DNA from: UBA168 sp011055275
Lineage (GTDB): Archaea > Thermoproteota > Thermoprotei_A > Marsarchaeales > UBA168
NCBI GenBank assembly: GCA_046635845.1
Contig: JAQQXN010000003.1
Strand: one strand, 5' to 3'
DNA length: 64,000 nt
The position numbers and the translations under genes were made by a program. This document shows positions 56,972 to 64,000 of this stretch, one piece after another. Every line of letters starts with the position of its first letter. Position 1 is the first letter of the stretch. Under the pieces are notes generated by a model that was given only the letters and a program-made list of their open reading frames with translations, was not told the DNA's origin and ran no database searches.

Positions 56972-57580
56972 TCACTCATCCATACCGAAAAAGCATTTCG
57001 CTAGGCCCGTCTTTCTCAGCGCGTTCTCCCAATCGACCTTTAGAAGCACGTAGCCCAGAACCACGAAGGCCACCGCAAAACTGGCAGAGAGATCGATAAG
57101 CGAAAGGCCAAAGCGCTTCGTAAAGCCTCCCAAGTAGAAAAGGCCTGCGAGTTCAACGGGGATCTCAAAGGCGCTCTTGGCAAGCTTTCCCGCCAAGGCC
57201 ATGGCGTTCACCTTTAGCGCGGAGGCAGCGGCCACTCCACCTCCCACGTACAAGTAATCGTCAAGGGGAAGAACCGGCAAAAAAGCGAGCACGAAAACAG
57301 TGACGTAAAATGAGCGCTTTTTCGCGAACTTCTTAAGTAAGGAGACGTTCTTGTTGCCCGATAACGGCGTTCTCAGCCCTATCCCCAAGGCATACATGAC
57401 GTTCTTCGATACCGACGCGCCAATAGCCGTGATCGCAATGGACTCAGCTACGTTCAGTGGGTTCACGCCGAACTGGTAAAGCATTCCCACGGCGATGAAC
57501 GTGTAGGACGCACCGAAGAAGGGCGTGGCGTTGCTTAGAAACGAGACGACGAAAAGCCAGCCCAAATCTATGAGATCCAC
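56972..57580 (-). CDS. DedA/SNARE-associated-like membrane protein
   Basis: This is a four- to five-helix membrane protein of 202 residues. Its pattern (SNATPFFGASYTF, KNVMYALGIGLR, FVLAFLPVLPLDDYLYVGGG) resembles the VTT/DedA fold, with re-entrant loops rich in Pro and Gly. DedA-type proteins take part in lipid flipping or membrane homeostasis. GTG start. It lies between glmS and an ABC exporter on the same strand. The call is weak because the sequence is diverged. Confidence 0.6.
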   Translation of the reverse strand: MDLIDLGWLFVVSFLSNATPFFGASYTFIAVGMLYQFGVNPLNVAESIAITAIGASVSKNVMYALGIGLRTPLSGNKNVSLLKKFAKKRSFYVTVFVLAFLPVLPLDDYLYVGGGVAAASALKVNAMALAGKLAKSAFEIPVELAGLFYLGGFTKRFGLSLIDLSASFAVAFVVLGYVLLKVDWENALRKTGLAKCFFGMDE

Positions 57581-57601
57581 AAGATATCCCTTGCGAGAGC
57601 A

Positions 57602-59437
57602 TTAAAACATGCCGTCTCGTTGAACCGTCACCGACTTCGCTAGGTTCCTGGGCTTATCCGGATCAAGGCCTCTCTTCACGGCAGTGTAGTAAGCCAGAAG
57701 CTGAAGCGGAAGCACGTAAGCAATGGGAGTGACTATGGGCAGCATCGGGGGCATGCCAACGTAGAAGTCGCTGAGCTCCCTCAGCTCCTTGTCGTCCTCC
57801 TCTCCGAAGGCTATTATCTGCCCACCGCGTGACTTTATCTCCATGACGTTGCCTATCATCACTTTTCTCGTGCTGTCCCTCGGAGCTATGAATATTACGG
57901 GAACGCCCTTTTCGATAAGGGCTATGGGACCGTGCTTGCTTTCACCTGCCGAGTAAGCGGTGGACGGTATGTAGGAGATCTCAAGCATCTTAAGCCTCCC
58001 CTCGTAAGCGGTTGCCGTGTTTATCCCTCTGCCCATGAAGAATATGTGAGGCGATTTGTAAAGCACGTCCGCGAGTTGCTTCATCTTGTCCGATGTGGAG
58101 GTGAGCACGCCTTCCACCAGCTTGGGGAGACCTTCCATGGCCTCCTCGTACTGGTCCATTTCCATCTGCGATAGCTTGCCGCGCTTCTTTCCCAAGTTCA
58201 TGGCAAGCTTCATGTGAACTAGCAGCTGAGACGTGTAGGTTTTTGTGGCCGCGACCCCTATTTCGGGTCCCGATTGCTGGATTATATAAGCCCTCGTTAT
58301 CCTCGTTATGGTAGACCCAACCACGTTTGTTATGGCCAGGACAGTGCTCGCCTTAAGCCTCGCGTAGCTCGCTATCCTGAGCACGTCGGCGGTCTCTCCC
58401 GATTGGCTGACCAAGAGAAGCGCTGAGTCAGCGTCAAGTGCCTTGCCGTACTGCTCCTCGAACTCGCTGGCAATGGAGGGTATCGTTGGGAGCGCTGACA
58501 TGTAAGAGTACATGTAGCTACCCGCAAGGCAAGAGTTATACGAAGTACCGGCCCCCACCAAATACGTTACGCGGGCCCTGTCTATGAGCTCTGTCAAGAC
58601 GTCGAGGTAGGGCTTTTGAAGATTAAGGGTATACCTTATGGATGTAGGCTGTTCCATTATTTCCTTGAGCATGTAGTGCTCGTAACCTCCTTTGCTTACC
58701 TGGTCAACGCTCATCTTCAGCTCCACTGGGTGCTTCTCCACCTTCGCCCCGTCGCCTATCCTGTATATTTCATACGAGTCAGGCGTTATCACCGCCATCT
58801 CTCCGTCGTCAAGCGGAATGATCTTGTTAGTGGAATCTATGAAGGCCACGGCGTCTGACGCGGCGTAATTCTCCCCGTTTCCCACGCCCAATAGAAGGGG
58901 GCTCTCGTTCTTAACTACCACGACCTTGTCAGGCTCCTTCTTACTGATTATGGCAAGCGCAAAGGACCCCTGCAACTCGCGCATGGCGCTCATAACGGCA
59001 CTGACGAAGTCCATTCCCTGATTCACGTAGTCCTCTATGAGATGCGCTATTATCTCCGTGTCCGTCCTAGACCTGATCTCGTGATCCTTTTTAATTAGCT
59101 TTTCCTTAAGATCAAAGAAGTTTTCTATCACGCCATTATGAACGACCGCTATCTCGCCCTTGCAGTCAAGCTGAGGGTGCGCGTTTGTGACCGTAGGAAG
59201 GCCATGCGTAGCCCACCTATTGTGAGCTATGCCTATCTTTCCCTTCATCTCGTCAAAGTGCACGTTCTTGTCAACTTCCTCGAGTTTGCCCACTCCCTTC
59301 CTCACCATGAGCTCGCCGCCGCCAACCGTTGCCATACCGGAGGAGTCGTACCCCCCGTACTCCAACCTCTTGAGCCCAACCTTCAGGACCGGTGCCACAT
59401 CGCGCTTGGAAGAAGCTATGGCAAATATTCTACACAT
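57602..59437 (-). CDS. glmS: glutamine-fructose-6-phosphate aminotransferase (isomerising)
   Basis: GlmS makes glucosamine-6-phosphate, the entry to UDP-GlcNAc for surface glycans. The glutaminase domain starts MCRIFAIA with catalytic Cys2. GYDSSGMATV, HNRWATHG and NAHPQLDC follow. Two SIS sugar-isomerase domains fill the C-terminal half (YLVGAGTSYNS, VSQSGETADVL), and it ends LAKSVTVQRDGMF. Bacterial enzymes start C-G-I-F; here Arg replaces Gly after the Cys. 611 residues is standard. A TATA box is 24 nt upstream of the ATG. It is probably the first gene of a transcript with the DedA-like and ABC genes. Confidence 0.95.
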   Translation of the reverse strand: MCRIFAIASSKRDVAPVLKVGLKRLEYGGYDSSGMATVGGGELMVRKGVGKLEEVDKNVHFDEMKGKIGIAHNRWATHGLPTVTNAHPQLDCKGEIAVVHNGVIENFFDLKEKLIKKDHEIRSRTDTEIIAHLIEDYVNQGMDFVSAVMSAMRELQGSFALAIISKKEPDKVVVVKNESPLLLGVGNGENYAASDAVAFIDSTNKIIPLDDGEMAVITPDSYEIYRIGDGAKVEKHPVELKMSVDQVSKGGYEHYMLKEIMEQPTSIRYTLNLQKPYLDVLTELIDRARVTYLVGAGTSYNSCLAGSYMYSYMSALPTIPSIASEFEEQYGKALDADSALLLVSQSGETADVLRIASYARLKASTVLAITNVVGSTITRITRAYIIQQSGPEIGVAATKTYTSQLLVHMKLAMNLGKKRGKLSQMEMDQYEEAMEGLPKLVEGVLTSTSDKMKQLADVLYKSPHIFFMGRGINTATAYEGRLKMLEISYIPSTAYSAGESKHGPIALIEKGVPVIFIAPRDSTRKVMIGNVMEIKSRGGQIIAFGEEDDKELRELSDFYVGMPPMLPIVTPIAYVLPLQLLAYYTAVKRGLDPDKPRNLAKSVTVQRDGMF

Positions 59438-59456
59438 AATGCAGGTTCTCCCAGCG

Positions 59457-59466
59457 CTTAAATACC
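59457..59466 (-). promoter_or_regulatory. TATA box of glmS
   Basis: GGTATTTAAG on the coding strand, centred 24 nt before the ATG, implying a leaderless message. Confidence 0.6.
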
Positions 59467-59487
59467 TTTTGAGCTTTTGCCGAGCTG

Positions 59488-60264
59488 CTACGACGAGTTT
59501 TCCGGAGCGGAAGGCCCGGAAGCGTGTTCAGTTGACCCGCTACCCGTGTCCGATGTCGTGCTTGATGCCGAACTTCCCTCCTTTTCCGACCTAGCGCTCG
59601 ACCCCCTGCGAGAGCCAATCCAGGCCACCAGTGCGGTTATCACCGCCGAAGCGGCGACCACCGCGGCCAAGTACTCATATGGCGCGTAGCTCGGCCCACG
59701 GACCACCACGTTGGTACTTACCAGTTCAAAGCTAAGAGGCTCTCCCGGGCCCAAGTATACCACTTCCTTCACGAGCATGCCCGTCCTCTGATCAAACCAA
59801 TCCACGTTACCCTCCCCAAAGTTGACTTCATCTGTGACGAACTTTCCAGCTGGTACGTTCATGACAACGCCTGTGGTATCAGTTACGTTAGAGGGTGTGC
59901 CAGGGGGCAGCTTGCCAGCGTTAAGCATCCCCATGTAACTGGAGTTCAAAGCCGGGAAGCCCGTGGGATTCGAGAACGTGGCAGTGGTGCTCGTGCCATT
60001 CCGGTAAAACTCGCTTAGATTTCCATAAAAAGTGACGGAGATAAGGAACGTCTGCTGTTGCGCGTTGACGTCACTCACCTGATAGCGAACCTGTCCAGAG
60101 TACGTTAAGCTGCCAGTAAGGCCGCTCAGCGTGAAATTCATCTGGTAAACCGCGTATGCCCCATCAAAGGCGTACGCGGGAGCTGCTGCTCCAAAAACAA
60201 GAACAGGAGCGGCCGAAAGAAGCAGCAGCATCGCAAAAAGCGTACATTTAGCCAAACTTTTCAT
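59488..60264 (-). CDS. secreted, membrane-anchored protein of unknown function
   Basis: A signal peptide (1-32), then an extracellular beta-rich domain of about 160 residues with several N-x-S/T sites, a membrane helix (about 198-216) and a long Ser/Gly/Thr-rich C-terminal cytoplasmic tail of about 40 residues. No enzyme motif. The topology (outer domain, C-terminal anchor) is like the anchored glycosidases and binding proteins of the window, but the basic stop-transfer is followed by a Ser-rich tail instead of a short basic one. It is followed, upstream, by another surface protein gene on the same strand (29-bp gap). Confidence 0.75.
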   Translation of the reverse strand: MKSLAKCTLFAMLLLLSAAPVLVFGAAAPAYAFDGAYAVYQMNFTLSGLTGSLTYSGQVRYQVSDVNAQQQTFLISVTFYGNLSEFYRNGTSTTATFSNPTGFPALNSSYMGMLNAGKLPPGTPSNVTDTTGVVMNVPAGKFVTDEVNFGEGNVDWFDQRTGMLVKEVVYLGPGEPLSFELVSTNVVVRGPSYAPYEYLAAVVAASAVITALVAWIGSRRGSSARSEKEGSSASSTTSDTGSGSTEHASGPSAPENSS

Positions 60265-60293
60265 GCCCTACAACCGCATGAAGGCGTATAAAT

Positions 60294-61316
60294 CTATCGA
60301 GCAACTCGCCCTATTACGACCTTCCAAGAGTAAAGCGTGTAGCCGGCCACAAGGGAGTTGGTCGCGCTGTAATACGTTTCCATTCCAACCTGAATGGCAT
60401 TCAAGTAATATGTGCTGGGATTGTAAAAGCTGAGGCCAACCTTGGGAAGGATGGAAGATATGTCCTCGAGCAAATCCTTAACGGGAACTCCGACCTCACC
60501 CCTTGCCACCCCTCCCGCCGAGGGATATTCAAGGACAAAGTACACGCCCGCCCACCCGGTGGCGCTACCGGTGTGAGGCAGGACGTACACTTGATATTGG
60601 GCGGTGACGGTCGTGCCGTTGATTATGGTCGGGGCGCTTACCGTGCCCACGTTAACAAAAGGCTGCGAAAGCCCTGGTGATTGGCTGTACATCCATATCA
60701 TGACCTCGATGTCCTTCGACCCCAAGCTCGTTATGTTCGGGTTGCTCGTTAGCCACATGTCGTAAGAGAAATCTCCAATGCTGCCTGCGTAAACGTAGGT
60801 CGAGTAATTCAAAACCGAGTAGAAGTTGGGAAGATCGGAAACGATCGAGGGAAGGGCCAGCACCTTTAGCTGCTCCGTGGCCGTCCCAAAGGGGAACCAG
60901 AGCTCTTTGCCGTACATCAAGCCGGGGTAACCTGTGACCTTTATATCGCTTATGTCGGTCACGTTGCTCAGGTCCATTGAAACCTGTAGCCTGTCGTCCC
61001 TGAAAATCATGTTAACCGAGCCGTTTGCCCCCGCCAAGTTCCACATAAAGGGCGACATCATGAGCGATAGGCCATCGCCCTTAACCTCAGCCATGGCGTA
61101 GTAGCTTTGGTTGCTAATCGTGACGAAGTGCTCTAGACTTGTGGACAGAAAGCTGAAACCCCCTTGAGCAGTTGAAAGCTCGTACGTCTCGTTGGTCCGC
61201 GGCGGAAATAGCGTGTAAACTTGCGGTTGCCTTGGTTCAAGAAGGTAGGGGCCGGCTGCCGCTCCTATCATAACTATAACGATAACCGCTATTAATGCCA
61301 CAAAAGTTTTTCTCAT
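60294..61316 (-). CDS. surface protein of unknown function with N-terminal membrane helix
   Basis: An N-terminal hydrophobic segment (about 5-25, no clear cleavage site) leads to a soluble domain of about 310 residues with many Tyr, Ser and sequon sites. There is no C-terminal anchor. I recognise no family. It is transcribed toward the preceding unknown surface protein and both may form one unit. The gene is divergent from the GH5-like glycosidase, with a 93-bp intergenic region. Confidence 0.7.
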   Translation of the reverse strand: MRKTFVALIAVIVIVMIGAAAGPYLLEPRQPQVYTLFPPRTNETYELSTAQGGFSFLSTSLEHFVTISNQSYYAMAEVKGDGLSLMMSPFMWNLAGANGSVNMIFRDDRLQVSMDLSNVTDISDIKVTGYPGLMYGKELWFPFGTATEQLKVLALPSIVSDLPNFYSVLNYSTYVYAGSIGDFSYDMWLTSNPNITSLGSKDIEVMIWMYSQSPGLSQPFVNVGTVSAPTIINGTTVTAQYQVYVLPHTGSATGWAGVYFVLEYPSAGGVARGEVGVPVKDLLEDISSILPKVGLSFYNPSTYYLNAIQVGMETYYSATNSLVAGYTLYSWKVVIGRVAR

Positions 61317-61382
61317 GAATCTATCTCACTAATAACTAAAAAAGCTTGCGTCCCATCAAATAAAACGCTAAGCCCAGATACC

Positions 61383-61390
61383 CTTTTAAG
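61383..61390 (+). promoter_or_regulatory. TATA box of the GH5-like gene
   Basis: CTTTTAAG is centred 24 nt before the ATG at 61410. Confidence 0.6.
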
Positions 61391-61409
61391 TTCACCGAAC
61401 ACGTAAGTC

Positions 61410-63170
61410 ATGTTTATCATAGGCCTAAACTATTGGAGCAAGAAGGGAGGCCCCCTCATGTGGAGGGAGTTTGACAGGCAGGTCATCCAAAAGGAGCTAC
61501 AGCAGATATCGTCGCTTGGAGTGAACGTCGTTAGGGCGTTCACTTTCTGGCCCGACTTTCAGGACTCACCGGGTACCGTGAACGAGGGTTCCATGGAGGA
61601 ACTAAGGGATTTCCTAGACATCGCGCAGGCGGCCGGCGTGAAGGTGTACCTCACCTTTATCGTGGGCCACATGTCGGGAGAGAACTGGGATCCGGCCTGG
61701 AAGGACAGGAGCTTCTTTGAGCTAGAGCACGAAACCGACTTTTACATCTCCACCCTCGTGAAGCGCTTCAAAAACCATCCCGCAGTAGGCGGGTGGATCT
61801 TGAGCAACGAGCTCCCCATATATGCCACCGATAAGAAGGAGGTAGTTACAAAATGGATAAGAAATACCGTAACCCTGATTAAGTCCATCGATCGTTCTCA
61901 TCCCGTATCCACGGGCGATGGATATTGGGGAATTATCGCTCCCAGTAGTTTTGATCCTTTCGAGTACGCCGATCTCGTCGACTATCACGGCCCGCACACT
62001 TATACCCCAGATTCCGACGCCTATCGCCAGACGGTTTTTCCTCAGTTCGTGCTAAAGGCCTCTAAGATAAACAATAAGCCCGTGATACTCGAGGAATTTG
62101 GTGCGTCTTCCGTCCTGGGATCTGACGAACACATAGCTGGTTATTACAGGGCGCTGCTCTCGGGCAGCTTAGCGGCCGGCGCCTCAGGGGCATGGGGCTG
62201 GTGCTATTCCGACTTCGACCTCAAGAACCAAAGGCCTTACTCTCATCACCCTCACGAACTTGAGTACGGCGTCACGACCGTGGACTGGAAGGTAAAGCCG
62301 CAGGGCCTCGAGCTTCAAAAGTTCTCTCAGTTCTTAAGGGATTTTGGCGATGCAGCGCCAATCGAAGATGACGTTGGCCTTTTGATACCGTCCTACGTGC
62401 ACGAGCAATACCCCTTTACATCGCAGCACGAGGCCTACGCGATCTCTTCCTCGCTTTTGTCGGCTTTCTGCATGTTGTTGCAAAACAGGATAAATCCGAG
62501 GGTGATGCACGAGCAGACCCTTAGCAAGCAGGTAATCGACGAGTCTCAAGCCTCTTACGGCTGGCCAAAGCTTCTCATCCTGCCCTATGCCATAAGGTAC
62601 ACCGCTAAGACCCAGGAAGCGCTGAGGAACTTCGTCGAAGAGGGAGGGTCGGTGATGCTCAGCTACGGGTTTAACTCGTGGTTTAACTTCAGATCCCTTG
62701 GAATAGAACACGACCTATTTTTCAACCACCCGGCCAGGCTGGAAAGCGTCTCAGTAGAGGTCGATGGCGGCTCCGTGAGGCTCTCAGCTGCCGAGGCTTT
62801 TCACGACCAATGGAACTACGACGCAAGCATCGCGCCAGTCAAGGGAGGAGATGTCCTCCTCTACTCCGGCGGCCTGCCAATACTTGTAAAGAACCAGCTC
62901 GGAAAGGGGAGGGTTTACTTCATCACGTTTCCGTTCGAGAGGTGGGTCGCAGCCAGCCCGTGGCCGTTCGAGTCGTCCGACCCGCATCTCATATACAAGC
63001 GCGTCCTCGGCCTAGAGGGATTCAAGGACAGGCATGAGGGTTGGAGCAAGTGGATACAGGCAGTTAGGTTCTCAAATGGAAAAGAACTCGTCATTAACCA
63101 CTCATGGGAGAAGACGGCCGCCGGCGGCATGGAACTGATTCCCAAGGGCTACGCAGCCATCAACCCTTGA
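61410..63170 (+). CDS. intracellular GH5-like glycosidase with beta-galactosidase-type trimerisation domain
   Basis: The TIM barrel (about 3-330) starts GLNYWSKKGGPLMWREF. It has GWILSNELP with acid/base Glu134 and VILEEFGAS with nucleophile Glu229. The following domain (about 345-480; YVHEQYPFTSQHEAYAI..., LLILPYAIRYTAKTQEALRNFVEEGG) resembles the class I glutamine-amidotransferase-like domain found in GH42 beta-galactosidases. A short beta domain ends the protein. No signal peptide, so it works on imported oligosaccharides. The architecture fits beta-mannosidase or beta-glucosidase subfamilies of GH5. It converges with the PfkB kinase gene and overlaps it by 11 bp. Confidence 0.83.
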   Translation: MFIIGLNYWSKKGGPLMWREFDRQVIQKELQQISSLGVNVVRAFTFWPDFQDSPGTVNEGSMEELRDFLDIAQAAGVKVYLTFIVGHMSGENWDPAWKDRSFFELEHETDFYISTLVKRFKNHPAVGGWILSNELPIYATDKKEVVTKWIRNTVTLIKSIDRSHPVSTGDGYWGIIAPSSFDPFEYADLVDYHGPHTYTPDSDAYRQTVFPQFVLKASKINNKPVILEEFGASSVLGSDEHIAGYYRALLSGSLAAGASGAWGWCYSDFDLKNQRPYSHHPHELEYGVTTVDWKVKPQGLELQKFSQFLRDFGDAAPIEDDVGLLIPSYVHEQYPFTSQHEAYAISSSLLSAFCMLLQNRINPRVMHEQTLSKQVIDESQASYGWPKLLILPYAIRYTAKTQEALRNFVEEGGSVMLSYGFNSWFNFRSLGIEHDLFFNHPARLESVSVEVDGGSVRLSAAEAFHDQWNYDASIAPVKGGDVLLYSGGLPILVKNQLGKGRVYFITFPFERWVAASPWPFESSDPHLIYKRVLGLEGFKDRHEGWSKWIQAVRFSNGKELVINHSWEKTAAGGMELIPKGYAAINP

Positions 63171-64000
63171 GCCCATCTATTGTTTTTTGGGCATCAGCTT
63201 CTGTGGGAATTATCTCGTTATCTCCCCTCACGGTAACCACCAAAGCTGAGGCAGCAACGGCATGTGCCAAAGCGTAATCAAGCGCTCTTCCGGCCATGTG
63301 AAGCGACACGAAGGTCCCCGCAAGCGCGTCTCCCGCACCCGTTGGATCCTCGACGCTGACCCTGTAACCCCTTTGAAAGCGCTGCTCCCCTTCGGCGAAG
63401 GCGTACGCTCCCCTAGACCCCACCTTGTACACTAGGACCTTAACGCCGAGCTTCCTGAACCGGGAGTAGACGGCATGGGGATCCCTTTCGCCTATCAAGA
63501 TCTGGGAGTCATCGGGATCGGTTATAAGGTAATCGACGTCCGTTTGCGCCAGCAGCCCCATTATCTCACTTCTAGCCGTTTGCGCGTTCCAAAGTCTCAG
63601 CCTTATGTTTGTGTCGAAGGAGATCTTTTTCGCAATTTGGAAGGCGCGCCTCACGGCGGCCAACGCGCTCTCACTGAGAGCCGCCGTTATTCCAGTTGTG
63701 TGGAAAAGCTCAGCCGACGACACCAAGGAACGCTCAACGTCCGAAGGAGAAATGGAGCTCCCCGCGCTTCCGCTCCGGTGATAAACGAGCTCGCTCCTTC
63801 CAGGCACCGGATACCCCCTTTGCACGAAGTAAAAGCCCGTGTAGGAGCGAGCGACCTTCACCGCGCTAACGTCGATCCCCAGGCCCCGAGCATATTCCAG
63901 TATCTCGATCCCGAACTCGTCGTCTCCAACCCTAGCTATAAGGCTCGCATCGGCGCCGTTTCTCATCGCGGCAATGAGGAAGTTAAGCTCAGAGCCAGCC
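63160..64000 (-). CDS. PfkB-family sugar kinase (2-keto-3-deoxygluconate kinase-like), 5' end beyond the window
   Basis: This is a ribokinase-type sugar kinase. The reading frame is open to the window edge: the DNA from 63967 to 64000 encodes AGSELNFLIAAM, the first substrate-binding motif of PfkB enzymes (usually G-G-x-x-N). It should thus start outside. DPTGAGDALAGTF (about 50 residues from the C-terminus) has the catalytic Asp and anion hole. VGDDEFGIEILEYA and SFDTNIRLRLW are also typical, the latter of KDG kinases. KDG kinase feeds the semi-phosphorylative Entner-Doudoroff pathway of crenarchaea and would use sugar acids from the glycosidases here. Confidence 0.85.
   Translation of the reverse strand, partial: AGSELNFLIAAMRNGADASLIARVGDDEFGIEILEYARGLGIDVSAVKVARSYTGFYFVQRGYPVPGRSELVYHRSGSAGSSISPSDVERSLVSSAELFHTTGITAALSESALAAVRRAFQIAKKISFDTNIRLRLWNAQTARSEIMGLLAQTDVDYLITDPDDSQILIGERDPHAVYSRFRKLGVKVLVYKVGSRGAYAFAEGEQRFQRGYRVSVEDPTGAGDALAGTFVSLHMAGRALDYALAHAVAASALVVTVRGDNEIIPTEADAQKTIDGLKG

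Overview
The window looks like chromosomal DNA of a thermoacidophilic archaeon of the Thermoproteota (crenarchaeal grade). The indications are a csa1-cas1-cas2-cas4 adaptation module of the type I-A kind, a homologue of tetraether lipid synthase, a ThiN-type thiamine-phosphate synthase domain, and an MthK-like channel. A secreted acid glutamic peptidase points to an acidic habitat and a bc-type cytochrome b points to respiration. Many genes have a CTTTTAAG/CTTAAA-type TATA box centred 21-27 nt before the start codon, which implies leaderless transcripts. I could not resolve genus or species.

Layout. 0.1-3.7 kb: CRISPR adaptation operon on the minus strand (csa1, a small membrane protein, cas1, cas2, cas4). 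4.1-9.2 kb: secreted G1 glutamic peptidase, GH172 enzyme and GH38 alpha-mannosidase. 9.2-11.0 kb: non-coding DNA with a probable TnpB relic and a small zinc-ribbon gene. 11.0-13.8 kb: Cas6 followed 16 bp later by a GH127 beta-L-arabinofuranosidase. 14.2-18.0 kb: GH3 glycosidase with PA14 insert and a divergent aldo/keto reductase. 18-25.3 kb: AT-rich stretch with a membrane-anchored GH5 enzyme, a membrane-anchored family 5 solute-binding protein and a frameshifted transposase relic. 25.3-33.2 kb: GH51 arabinofuranosidase, peroxiredoxin, GH35 beta-galactosidase, RCK potassium channel, then 1.4 kb of decayed DNA that keeps the C-terminal tail of a lost solute-binding protein. 33.2-38.6 kb: MFS exporter, HhH protein, a second anchored GH5-like enzyme and an MBL hydrolase. 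38.6-47.3 kb: a long minus-strand array (PGM-like phosphatase, DUF362, PurM-ThiN fusion, Fe-ADH, membrane protein, second solute-binding protein, cyclase, MFS, MBL). 47.3-57.6 kb: unknown protein, cytochrome b, Tes-like radical SAM protein with a partner gene, NCS1 transporter divergent from a dihydrolipoamide dehydrogenase, ABC-2 exporter, DedA-like protein. 57.6-64 kb: GlmS, two surface proteins, a GH5-like glycosidase with a beta-galactosidase-type C-terminus, and a PfkB sugar kinase cut by the window edge.

How the genes fit together. Most of the window reads as an archaeal polysaccharide-utilisation region. Secreted, membrane-tethered GH5-type enzymes and peptide/oligosaccharide-binding proteins carry the same Ig-like module and a C-terminal membrane anchor. 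Enzymes without signal peptides (GH172, GH38, GH127, GH3, GH51, GH35, GH5-like) could trim imported oligosaccharides. The mix of GH51, GH127, GH172, GH35 and GH38 suggests arabinofuranose- and galactose-rich plant or microbial glycans. This assignment is inferred from families, not from biochemical data. No ABC permease/ATPase pair for the two binding proteins is present here. The CRISPR part has adaptation genes and Cas6 but neither effector genes nor an array inside the window.
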